Position numbers and translations under genes: made by a program | Shown: positions 56,570-64,000 of the stretch, piece after piece | Position numbering within the stretch: the stretch's first letter is position 1 | How the letters are laid out: every line of letters starts with the position of its first letter | Notes under the pieces: generated by a model | Seen by the model: the letters and a program-made list of their open reading frames with translations, nothing else | The model's database searches: none | What the model was told of the DNA's origin: nothing | Source: Weeksella massiliensis | GTDB taxonomy: Bacteria; Bacteroidota; Bacteroidia; Flavobacteriales; Weeksellaceae | Direction: 5' to 3' | Assembly (NCBI GenBank): GCA_000751595.1 | Contig: CCMH01000003.1 | Span: 1 to 64,000, forward strand | DNA length: 64,000 nucleotides

Positions 56570-58726
56570 ATGTTCATAAAAAAGACCTCCATTCTACTCG
56601 CCTTTTTTTCTATGTGTTTCTTAGCTTTTTGCTTTTGCAAACCCTTGGTGAGTGATAAAGAAAACGAAGATAATTATAAAAAAATTATTCGAAATACGCG
56701 GACAACCCTCAAATACCTGCATTATAAACCTGCAAACATTAACGATAATTTTTCTGAGAAAGTTTTCTATAAATATTTAGATTATATCGATCCAGGAAAA
56801 CGTTTTTTATTGGATTCTGATTTTCAGAGTTTCAAGAAAGATATTCACAAACAAGACGATTTCTTCAACAATGAAGATCTTACTTTCTATTTCGCAACCG
56901 TAGATACACTCTACAAAAGAATGGAAGAAGTAGAAAAGTACACACAAGAATTGCTCGACAAACCAATGGATTTTACCAAAAAAGAAAGTTTTGCTGTAGA
57001 TCCTAAATCGATTGGTTATGCAAAAGATCATGCAAAACTGAAAGATCGTTGGCGACAATATCTAAAATACAATGTGATGCTCGAAATTATTTCGATGCAA
57101 GATGATTTGGATGAAACCAAAAAAGCGAAAAAAGATTCGATTACCAAAAATGTAAAAGATCCTTTGGCCGACGATTCTCCTGCGTCTAAAATAACCAAAG
57201 AAACTCCGTTTAGCGAAGTTGAAAAAATTGCACGTAACGAAGTAAAAGATATTATTTCTGATTATTTCAGACGAATCAAAAAACGTAAACGCGAAGCTTA
57301 TTTCACAATGTATATGAATAGCTTCACCGAACAATACGATCCGCATACCGCGTATTATTCACCGACCGATAAAGAAGACTTCGATATTACGATGTCTGGA
57401 CAATTAGAAGGAATCGGGGCGAAATTACAAGATAAAAAAGGCTATGCGACCATTGCAGAATTGGTGGTTGGTGGACCAGCCTGGAAAGATGGACGACTAG
57501 AAGTAGGCGATCAAATTATGCGCGTTGCACAAGGTAAAAAAGGAGAAGCCGTAAATATTGTTGGGATGTTGCTCGACGAAGCTATCCGCCTAATTCGTGG
57601 TAAAAAAGGTACCGAAGTCATCTTAACGGTAAAGAAAAAAGACGGTTCTCAACAAGTTATCAATTTAGTGCGCGATGTGATAGAATACGACGAAACTTTC
57701 GCACGTTCAGCTGTCATTACCGATGAAAAAGGAGACAAGTACGGAATTATTTATTTACCAGAATTTTATACCAGCATGAATGGTAACGAAGGTCGCGATC
57801 CTTCGGATGACATCTTAGTCGAAATCAATGACCTGAAAAAAGAAGGCATCAAAGGACTAATTTTTGATGTTCGTAATAATGGAGGTGGTTCTCTTGAAGA
57901 GGTTATCGAAATTGCGGGATTGTTCATTAAGAATGGACCGATTGTTCAGGTAAAAAGAAGTGACGGGATGATGAAAATTCACGAAGACAAAGATCCTTCG
58001 ATCGCTTATGACGGCCCGATGGTTGTGATGGTGAATGAACTTTCTGCTTCGGCATCTGAAATTATGGCCGCTGCAATGCAAGATTATGGTCGTGCTGTAA
58101 TTGTTGGTAGTCCACAAACCTTTGGGAAAGGAACGGTACAAACTATTTTCCCGGTAGATCAACAAAATCGTACCGATGATTTAGGAGCGATTAAATTAAC
58201 AATCCAAAAATTCTATCGTGTCAATGGAGGTTCTACTCAATTACGAGGGGTAAATTCTGACATCGCAATGGTGGATCAACTCACTTACAGCGACATCAGC
58301 GAAGGAGCTAAAAAAGAAGCTTTACCGTGGGATCAGATTGCTGCTCTTAATGTAGAAAAATGGAAACCGACAATCAACTTACAATCGATTATCGAAAAAA
58401 GTAAGGCTCGTCTTGCAAATAATCAAAACTTGAAATTAATTGACGAGAGTGCTAAACTTTTAAAATCATTAGACGATACCAAAACTATTCCTCTAAATTT
58501 AGAAGAATACAGAAAATTCAGAGAACAAAGAGAAAAATCTATCGAGCGTTTTGATGTTTTAGACAAATACAAAAACAAATTATCTTTCTCGAATACAGCT
58601 CGCGAACAAGTATTAACTAAAAATGATACAGTATTGAAAACTCGTCGAGAAAACTGGCACAAAGGTTTACAAAAAGATCTTTATGTAGAAGAATCGATTA
58701 ATGTTTTACGCGATTTAAGAAAATAA
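56570..58726 (+). CDS. Tail-specific (S41/Prc-type) periplasmic protease
   Basis: 718 residues from ATG 56570; an upstream GTG frame adds five residues. The N-terminal signal (MFIKKTSILLAFFSMCFLAF) carries a possible lipobox around FCFC. A PDZ domain (LEGIGAKLQDKKGYATIAEL) precedes the S41 catalytic domain, with the Ser/Lys dyad in ELSASASEIMAAAMQDYG and SPQTFGKGTVQT. C-terminal helical region follows. Degrades periplasmic proteins with exposed C-termini. It starts 4 bp before the OppC-like gene ends its leader, so co-transcription is likely. Confidence 0.93.
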   Translation: MFIKKTSILLAFFSMCFLAFCFCKPLVSDKENEDNYKKIIRNTRTTLKYLHYKPANINDNFSEKVFYKYLDYIDPGKRFLLDSDFQSFKKDIHKQDDFFNNEDLTFYFATVDTLYKRMEEVEKYTQELLDKPMDFTKKESFAVDPKSIGYAKDHAKLKDRWRQYLKYNVMLEIISMQDDLDETKKAKKDSITKNVKDPLADDSPASKITKETPFSEVEKIARNEVKDIISDYFRRIKKRKREAYFTMYMNSFTEQYDPHTAYYSPTDKEDFDITMSGQLEGIGAKLQDKKGYATIAELVVGGPAWKDGRLEVGDQIMRVAQGKKGEAVNIVGMLLDEAIRLIRGKKGTEVILTVKKKDGSQQVINLVRDVIEYDETFARSAVITDEKGDKYGIIYLPEFYTSMNGNEGRDPSDDILVEINDLKKEGIKGLIFDVRNNGGGSLEEVIEIAGLFIKNGPIVQVKRSDGMMKIHEDKDPSIAYDGPMVVMVNELSASASEIMAAAMQDYGRAVIVGSPQTFGKGTVQTIFPVDQQNRTDDLGAIKLTIQKFYRVNGGSTQLRGVNSDIAMVDQLTYSDISEGAKKEALPWDQIAALNVEKWKPTINLQSIIEKSKARLANNQNLKLIDESAKLLKSLDDTKTIPLNLEEYRKFREQREKSIERFDVLDKYKNKLSFSNTAREQVLTKNDTVLKTRRENWHKGLQKDLYVEESINVLRDLRK

Positions 58727-58729
58727 AAA

Positions 58730-59842
58730 ATGGAGAACAATCAAGGTTCTTTTACAGCGACAACAATCAGAAAACTAAGAAAGAATCCCCTCGGGATTCT
58801 TTCTTTTGCTGTTATTGTAGCAGCAGCTTTGATCACAATTTTCGCTTATTTCATTGCCACAGACAAAACAGAAAATGCCAATCGTCAGGACCTCACGATT
58901 GCTTACGCGCCGATGGGACACCAACAATTGACCCTCGAAATTCCACTCGATAACTACACAAATTCCTACTCTCTTCACGATTTATTTTTTGGGAAAGAAA
59001 TTGATTCGGAACAAATTAGTATTGTTCGATATACAATCGACAACCAAAAAATAACATATATTCCTAATCTTGGTGACGGTTTACAAGGAGAAGAAGTCGA
59101 AATTCCACTCAACGTTTACACCCGCCACAACATTCCGATAAACGAAATAGAAAAAAAATATATTTTCGAGAAAACCTATCTTTTGGGTACCGATAGTTAC
59201 GGACGAGATTTCTTTTCTCGTTTGGTAATTGGAACGAGAATTTCTTTTCTAATAGGCTTTATTGCCGTTTTCATTTCCTTAATCGTAGGAATAAGTTTAG
59301 GCGCACTTGCAGGATATTATCGCGGTTGGTTAGACAACCTCATCATGTGGCTCATCAATGTCGTTTGGTCGATTCCAACTCTTTTGTTGGTCATCGCGAT
59401 TACTTTAGCAATTGGGAAAGGTTTTTGGCAAATTTTTATTGCGGTAGGATTAACGATGTGGGTAGAAGTTGCCCGTGTTGTGCGTGGGCAGTTTATGTCA
59501 TTCAGAGAAAAAGAATTTGTTGAAGCTGCTCGTGCTCTTGGTTTTTCAGATTATCGAATTATTTTTCATCAAATTCTTCCCAATGTCATTGCCCCTGTCA
59601 TCGTGATTTCTGCAGCCAATTTTGCCTCGGCAATTTTAGTAGAAAGTGGACTTAGCTTTTTAGGAATCGGTGCGCAGCCGCCAACGCCTTCTTGGGGAAA
59701 TATCATCAAAGAACACTATAGCCATATTATTCTGGGCAAACAACATTTGGCTATTTTACCAGGTTTGGCCATTATGTTTTTGGTGTTAGGATTTAATATC
59801 TTCGGGAATGTACTTCGGGATATTATGGATATAAAAAATTAA
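58730..59842 (+). CDS. OppC/DppC-like ABC transporter permease
   Basis: 370 residues with five or six membrane helices and the permease EAA loop (EAARALGFSDYRIIFHQILP). GTDSYGRDFFSRLVIGTRIS is the OppC hallmark. The first helix is followed by a ~90-residue non-membrane loop. The partner permease, ATPases and binding protein are not in the window, so this is an orphan gene. Confidence 0.88.
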   Translation: MENNQGSFTATTIRKLRKNPLGILSFAVIVAAALITIFAYFIATDKTENANRQDLTIAYAPMGHQQLTLEIPLDNYTNSYSLHDLFFGKEIDSEQISIVRYTIDNQKITYIPNLGDGLQGEEVEIPLNVYTRHNIPINEIEKKYIFEKTYLLGTDSYGRDFFSRLVIGTRISFLIGFIAVFISLIVGISLGALAGYYRGWLDNLIMWLINVVWSIPTLLLVIAITLAIGKGFWQIFIAVGLTMWVEVARVVRGQFMSFREKEFVEAARALGFSDYRIIFHQILPNVIAPVIVISAANFASAILVESGLSFLGIGAQPPTPSWGNIIKEHYSHIILGKQHLAILPGLAIMFLVLGFNIFGNVLRDIMDIKN

Positions 59843-59847
59843 TACTA

Positions 59848-59888
59848 AAAAAAGACTTCCGATTTCTGTAGAAATCGGAAGTCTTTTT
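59848..59888. terminator. Strong bidirectional terminator
   Basis: Stem AAAAAGACTTCCGATTTC/GAAATCGGAAGTCTTTTT, 18 bp and perfect, four-base loop, between the convergent OppC-like gene and ybaB. Confidence 0.92.
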
Positions 59889-59929
59889 TTATCGTGATAC
59901 AAACTTTTGCACTCAATTATTTCCTCCTA

Positions 59930-60241
59930 TCAAAAAGGTAAGCCTGGAATATTTGGCATATTTTCGGTTGCTGTTTTTTTCGCTTTTTCCATCGCTTCGG
60001 TTTTCACTTTCTCCAAAGCACGATTCAGCGTCAGCACCAATTCGTCTTCTAATTGTTCTCTGTCTAGCCCATCTGCCAACTCAATATCTTTGATGGTTGC
60101 AAATTTCGACATGGTAATTTTCACGTTCCCAGAAGTAGATTTTGCGATAAAAAGATCGTTATCCAATTCTTCTTTCAGATCACTAAACTTTTCTTTTATT
60201 CCGTTTAGTTTGTCCATCATACCCATTAAATTCCCAAACAT
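59930..60241 (-). CDS. YbaB/EbfC-family nucleoid-associated protein
   Basis: 103 residues: SGNVKITMSKFATIKDIEL and the EDELVLTLNRALEKVKTEAM helix. Small dimeric DNA-binding protein. It follows obg by 24 bp. The N-terminal MFGNLMGMMDKLNGIKEKFS helix is typical. Confidence 0.9.
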   Translation of the reverse strand: MFGNLMGMMDKLNGIKEKFSDLKEELDNDLFIAKSTSGNVKITMSKFATIKDIELADGLDREQLEDELVLTLNRALEKVKTEAMEKAKKTATENMPNIPGLPF

Positions 60242-60265
60242 AGTATTTGTAATTTTATTATTTTA

Positions 60266-61249
60266 TTAATGTAATTTTTTCCAAAGAAGGTCTTTCAATT
60301 CGGTTAATCCAAGATGTGCCACCGCCGAAATAAAAACAGTTTCTATATCGGTCGGAAGTTGTTTTTTGATTTGAGCTTTTAGTTCATCATCCAACATATC
60401 ACTTTTAGAAATAGCCAACACACGTGATTTATCCAACAATTCTGGATTGTATTTTTTCAGTTCATTGAGAAGAATATCATATTCTTTTTGATAATCATCG
60501 GCATCGGCCGGAATCAAAAACAGCAAAGTAGAATTTCGTTCGATATGTCTCAAGAAACGATGTCCAAGTCCTTTTCCTTCAGCTGCACCTTCTATAATCC
60601 CAGGAATATCGGCCATGATAAATGATTGATGATCACGGTAAGGCACAATTCCTAAATTCGGTGTCAACGTCGTGAAAGCATAATCGCCAATTTTTGGCTT
60701 GGCAGCGGTAATCACCGACAACAAAGTAGATTTCCCTGCATTCGGGAAACCAACCAAACCGACATCGGCCAAAACTTTTAGTTCTAAAGTAATTTGTCCT
60801 TCTTGTCCTTCTAATCCGGGTTGTGCGTAACGCGGCGTTTGTCTAGTTGCTGAGCGAAAATGCCAGTTTCCTAAACCTCCTTTTCCGCCTCGCATCAGGA
60901 TTATTTGTTGTTGATCTTCGGTAATTTCACCAATCACATTTCCTTCTTCGTCTTTGGCAATAGTCCCAATCGGTACTTCGAGGTAAATATCTTCACCATC
61001 TTTTCCGGTAGAACGGGATGCGCCTCCATTTCCTCCTCTCTCGGCACGAAAATGTTTTTTGAATTTATACTCTAACAAGGTCCAAAGATTTCGGTTTCCT
61101 TGTAGGATGATATGACCACCGCGGCCACCATCGCCTCCATCAGGACCACCTTTATCGATGTATTTTTCCCGATGCAAATGTGCTGATCCGGCTCCTCCGT
61201 GTCCACTTGTACAATGTATTTTCACATAATCAACAAAATTCGTCTGCAT
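60266..61249 (-). CDS. obg: Obg GTPase
   Basis: 327 residues: Gly-rich Obg fold ([18 protein letters not shown]), then G domain with [32 protein letters not shown] and SKSDMLDD. The variable C-terminal OCT domain of some species is absent. Functions in 50S assembly. A -7-like TATCTTTG is at 61275-61282. Confidence 0.96.
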   Translation of the reverse strand: MQTNFVDYVKIHCTSGHGGAGSAHLHREKYIDKGGPDGGDGGRGGHIILQGNRNLWTLLEYKFKKHFRAERGGNGGASRSTGKDGEDIYLEVPIGTIAKDEEGNVIGEITEDQQQIILMRGGKGGLGNWHFRSATRQTPRYAQPGLEGQEGQITLELKVLADVGLVGFPNAGKSTLLSVITAAKPKIGDYAFTTLTPNLGIVPYRDHQSFIMADIPGIIEGAAEGKGLGHRFLRHIERNSTLLFLIPADADDYQKEYDILLNELKKYNPELLDKSRVLAISKSDMLDDELKAQIKKQLPTDIETVFISAVAHLGLTELKDLLWKKLH

Positions 61250-61353
61250 AGTTTTTCCTTGTATAGCTAATATGCAAAGATACGGGAACTCTCTTGGATT
61301 ATAAAACGAAATATTTGCTAAATATCCGCCTTTGATTGATTATTTTTGCAGGT

Positions 61354-62385
61354 ATGTACGGTATTATCAAATCGATTTTATTTAGAAAGGAACCCGAAGA
61401 GGCTCATTATTTTGTGATGAATAATCTGAAACGTTGGAAAAACTTTCCTCTGGTTCGGACACTACTTCAATCAACTTTCCAAACTTCATCCAACCAAAAA
61501 CCAATTCATGTGATGGGATTAGATTTTATAAATCCTGTAGGCATTGCGGCTGGTTTTGATAAGAATGCTGAGTATATTGAAGAACTGGCACTTTTAGGCT
61601 TTGGATATGTGGAAATAGGAACCGTAACACCTTTGCCACAATCCGGAAATCCTGCTCCTCGACTGATGCGTTTACGCGAAGACAAAGCGCTGATTAACCG
61701 AATGGGCTTTAACAACCATGGAGTGGATTATGCGGTAGAACAACTGAAAAAAGCAAAACGAAATCAGTTGATTGTTGGCGGAAATATCGGTAAAAATAAA
61801 ATCACTCCGAACGATAAAGCCGTAGAGGATTATCTGATCTGTTTCAGGAAATTATTTGCTTATGTAGATTATTTTGTAGTGAATGTGAGTTCGCCCAACA
61901 CGCCTGGTTTACGCGAATTACAAGAAAAAGAACCATTGCTGCAACTCTTGCAAACCTTACAAAAAGAAAACGAACAAAAGGATAAACCAAAGCCTATTCT
62001 CCTAAAAATTGCACCAGATTTATCTACACATCAATTAGATGATATTATCGAGATTGTAGAGCAGGCCAATATCGCAGGTATTGTGGCGACCAATACGACA
62101 CTTTCTCGTGAAGGACTTGTATCAGATCAAAAATTAACCCAAGAAGCTGGTGGTTTGAGTGGTGAACCTTTGATGGAAAAATCGACTCAAGTACTTCAAT
62201 ATCTTCATACCAAAATACAAAAAGAGAAAGTATTGATTGGCGTTGGGGGAATACATACTTCTAAAGATGCCCTCCGTAAACAAAAAGCCGGAGCATCATT
62301 GGTCCAATTGTACACCGGTTTTATTTATGAAGGTCCACAATTGATACAAGCCATAAAAAAAGCCTGGCATTCTATCCAAAAGTAA
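61354..62385 (+). CDS. pyrD: Dihydroorotate dehydrogenase (quinone), class 2
   Basis: 343 residues from ATG 61354 (MYGIIKSILFRKEPEEAHYF). The longer frame starts at an unlikely codon. FMN and substrate motifs: NPVGIAAGFDKNAEYIEEL, NRMGFNNHGVDYAVEQL, VNVSSPNTPGLRELQ, GVGGIHTSKDA. The N-terminal helix fits the membrane-associated quinone-dependent form. A TATTTTTG box at 61341-61348 lies only 5 bp before the ATG, suggesting a leaderless transcript. Confidence 0.95.
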   Translation: MYGIIKSILFRKEPEEAHYFVMNNLKRWKNFPLVRTLLQSTFQTSSNQKPIHVMGLDFINPVGIAAGFDKNAEYIEELALLGFGYVEIGTVTPLPQSGNPAPRLMRLREDKALINRMGFNNHGVDYAVEQLKKAKRNQLIVGGNIGKNKITPNDKAVEDYLICFRKLFAYVDYFVVNVSSPNTPGLRELQEKEPLLQLLQTLQKENEQKDKPKPILLKIAPDLSTHQLDDIIEIVEQANIAGIVATNTTLSREGLVSDQKLTQEAGGLSGEPLMEKSTQVLQYLHTKIQKEKVLIGVGGIHTSKDALRKQKAGASLVQLYTGFIYEGPQLIQAIKKAWHSIQK

Positions 62386-62395
62386 AAAAGAAAAA

Positions 62396-62710
62396 AGCAA
62401 GTCTATAAGCCGGATTCTGTACTTTGATTGGTAAAATAACCAACCAAAGCCTTTGTCATTTATCTACTATTTTGGTTGCCCAAAACATGAAGCTGCCTAC
62501 CCCCCAACAACGCACGAGCAGCACTTAACTGTTGGTGTACATGGCATTTCACCGCATAGAGTTTACCTGTTTTCACTACAGCCGAACTGTACTTGCTTTC
62601 TGTTGCACTTGTCCTCGCCTTTCGACGGACGGATGTTATCCGCTATGCTTGCTCTTTGGTGTCCAGACTTTCCTCTCCGATTTTCATCGCAGCGACAAAG
62701 CGACTTGCTC
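62396..62710 (-). ncRNA. rnpB: RNase P RNA (class A)
   Basis: On the minus strand the 5' part has GAGGAAAGTCTGGACACC and the 3' part ends with ACAGAATCCGGCTTATAGAC, both universal RNase P RNA signatures. The middle (AAACAGGTAAACTC, GTGAAATGCC) is consistent. About 315 nt. TACCTTTG at 62715-62722 is a likely -7 box. Exact ends are estimated. It matures tRNA 5' ends. Confidence 0.93.
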
Positions 62711-62780
62711 GGTACAAAGGTAAACTTTCTTTCGGTTTGATACGATTTTCGTGAAAATAAATCCATTTCCTACCAAAACA

Positions 62781-63581
62781 CTAATTATCCTCTTCTTTCG
62801 GATCGTTTTTATCTTCTTCCTGATCGAGCAAGGTTGCTTCGGTATAATGATAATGAATATTCGGTTGATTTTGCGCTTGCGCTTTTTGTTCTTCTAATTC
62901 TAAATAAGCTTGCCAAAGCGCTTCTGCTTTAGGGTCGTACACATTTTCATCTTCCCAATAATAGGTTTGTTTTTGTGGTCCTAATTTTCTGAAATAAAGC
63001 GCTAAAACAAATCCGACCAAAAATCCAGACAAATGTCCTTCCCAAGAAATAGGATTTTTATTGGCATTCATTTTCAGGGTTGGCAACATATCTTCGGGTA
63101 GAATTCCCCAAATAAAACTACCGTACAAGAAAATCACGATCAAAGAAGCAGCCATGGTATTGCGATCTTTCCGAATCAGACCGCTAAAAAACAAGAATGA
63201 AGCCAACACATAAACCACGCTACTTGCCCCGATATGACAACCAACGGTTTCGTCGAACCAAGGAAGATCGCCGATGAACCAAAGTAGGATTCCAGAAAAA
63301 ATCCAACCAAAAAAAACGACCAAATAGGTAATTCTATCGTACAATAAAATACTGAGCGCCGAAAGAAACAACAATGGGAAAGTGTTGCTCAAGATATGCT
63401 CCCAACCCGAATGAAAGAGTGGAGAGAGAAGAATTCCTTTTAGCCCAGCCAAATGTCTCGGAATTACACCATAACATTGATCGTCTAAAAAACCGTTGAG
63501 GTTGAAGAGAAAAACAATCCAAATGGGTAACAATAGAAGTATCGGAAAATAAATCGCTTTTTTGGGTAAAGATGTCGCCAT
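62781..63581 (-). CDS. Rhomboid-family intramembrane serine protease
   Basis: 266 residues from MATSLPKKAIYF at 63581; the longer frame reads over the next gene's 3' end. About six membrane helices. Active-site Ser region CHIGASSVVYVLASFLFF, the LFHSGWEHILSNTFPLLF loop, and a catalytic-type His in WEGHLSGFLVGFVLALYF. The soluble C-terminal ~60 residues end in an acidic stretch. Cleaves membrane proteins within the bilayer (family knowledge). Confidence 0.87.
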   Translation of the reverse strand: MATSLPKKAIYFPILLLLPIWIVFLFNLNGFLDDQCYGVIPRHLAGLKGILLSPLFHSGWEHILSNTFPLLFLSALSILLYDRITYLVVFFGWIFSGILLWFIGDLPWFDETVGCHIGASSVVYVLASFLFFSGLIRKDRNTMAASLIVIFLYGSFIWGILPEDMLPTLKMNANKNPISWEGHLSGFLVGFVLALYFRKLGPQKQTYYWEDENVYDPKAEALWQAYLELEEQKAQAQNQPNIHYHYTEATLLDQEEDKNDPKEEDN

Positions 63582-63663
63582 AATTCTATGAGTGTTTTTG
63601 TGGTTTGGAGAAGGTAAAACAGAAATCAAACCAAAACAAATATACCGACAAAAAGGCTTGATT

Positions 63664-64000
63664 TTATGCCTGCAACAGAACTTTTGCCAAAGGTTGCCAA
63701 GCCAAATAGGCAAAACCACGTTGTTTATTTTGTTGAGCAATCTGAAATTGAATTTCGAGTAATTCGGCTGCAATTGCCCACGCCCGAAACACAGAATATT
63801 GCGGATCGTACAACTGTGTTGCCTCTGAATTAGCCGCATTGAGCTCGAGAATAATAAAGTTGCCTTGTTGCAAATCTTCTATTGATTTTGTTTTGACATC
63901 TAATCGACCATAAAAAAAATCGGGAAGTGTTTGAATGATTTCATCTACTTTTTGATTCAATTTTTCAGTAATCAAATGAGAAGCATCTAAGAAAGTTGTT
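63664..64000 (-). CDS. ATP-grasp-type protein, 3' part (runs off the window)
   Basis: The frame is open to the window edge, so the start lies beyond 64000. The C-terminal segment (FYGRLDVKTKSIEDLQQGNF, ILELNAANSEATQLYDPQYS) resembles the D-Ala-D-Ala-ligase-like ATP-grasp end, where Glu and Asn bind Mg-ATP. The specific enzyme cannot be told from this part. It lies 82 bp upstream of the rhomboid start on the same strand. Confidence 0.6.
   Translation of the reverse strand, partial: TTFLDASHLITEKLNQKVDEIIQTLPDFFYGRLDVKTKSIEDLQQGNFIILELNAANSEATQLYDPQYSVFRAWAIAAELLEIQFQIAQQNKQRGFAYLAWQPLAKVLLQA

Noticed and set aside
62453-62740. Plus-strand open frames over the RNase P RNA region
   Set aside because: The minus strand carries clear RNase P RNA signatures, and the peptides are Cys/His-rich without a family.
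1-64000. CRISPR array or tRNA genes
   Set aside because: No regularly spaced direct repeats and no tRNA cloverleaf or GTTCRA arm were seen on either strand by eye.

Overview
The window looks like a chromosomal segment of an AT-rich Flavobacteriia bacterium, most like the Weeksellaceae (Weeksella/Empedobacter/Elizabethkingia group). This rests on Bacteroidota-type -7 boxes (TAnnTTTG, three times with a -33 TTG/TTTG at the right spacing), few Shine-Dalgarno sequences, flavobacterial families (DUF4834, DUF6263, YfhO, an S(D/E)n lipoprotein export signal) and the Bacteroidota str/S10/spc/alpha gene order. The species assignment is inference.

Layout. 1-9.5 kb: a minus-strand type I restriction-modification operon in the order hsdM, orf6N, rhuM-PLD, hsdS, higB, higA-ImmA, hsdR, with decayed small ORFs upstream. 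All three hsd genes carry palindromic repeat elements inside their reading frames. In hsdR the element brings a complete DUF559 nuclease-like domain. 9.5-11.2 kb: an eroded stretch with an 11-bp tandem repeat, a GDPD gene, the tail of a TonB-receptor-like gene and a truncated secreted protein. 11.3-16.9 kb: plus-strand envelope genes (DUF6263 lipoprotein, DUF4834, YfhO, glycosyltransferase, small membrane protein).

16.9-34.9 kb: the ribosomal super-cluster on the minus strand (rpsL-rpsG-fusA-rpsJ / rplC...rpsN / rpsH...rplQ with secY, infA, rpmJ, rpoA). It is cut into three units by two gene-free spacers, each with an intrinsic terminator on one side and a promoter on the other. 35-39.2 kb: two PiT-type phosphate transporters around a DUF47/PhoU-like protein. 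39.2-51.5 kb: mixed housekeeping and envelope genes (Omp85-like protein, C1 peptidase, lipoprotein, adk, hpt, hemN, kdsA, two glycosyltransferases, a 2OG oxygenase, ftsE, rpmH).

51.8-64 kb: gyrA (with Ile at the Ser83-equivalent position), a TPR protein, surE, an S41 tail-specific protease, an OppC-like permease, ybaB, obg, pyrD, the RNase P RNA gene, a rhomboid protease and a partial ATP-grasp gene running off the window.

The strongest leads are the repeat elements built in frame into all three hsd genes, a 12-bp motif (TCCTACCGAAAT and its complement) seen seven times, the gyrA substitution, and the two interruptions of the ribosomal protein operon. No CRISPR array, tRNA, complete insertion sequence or prophage was seen.
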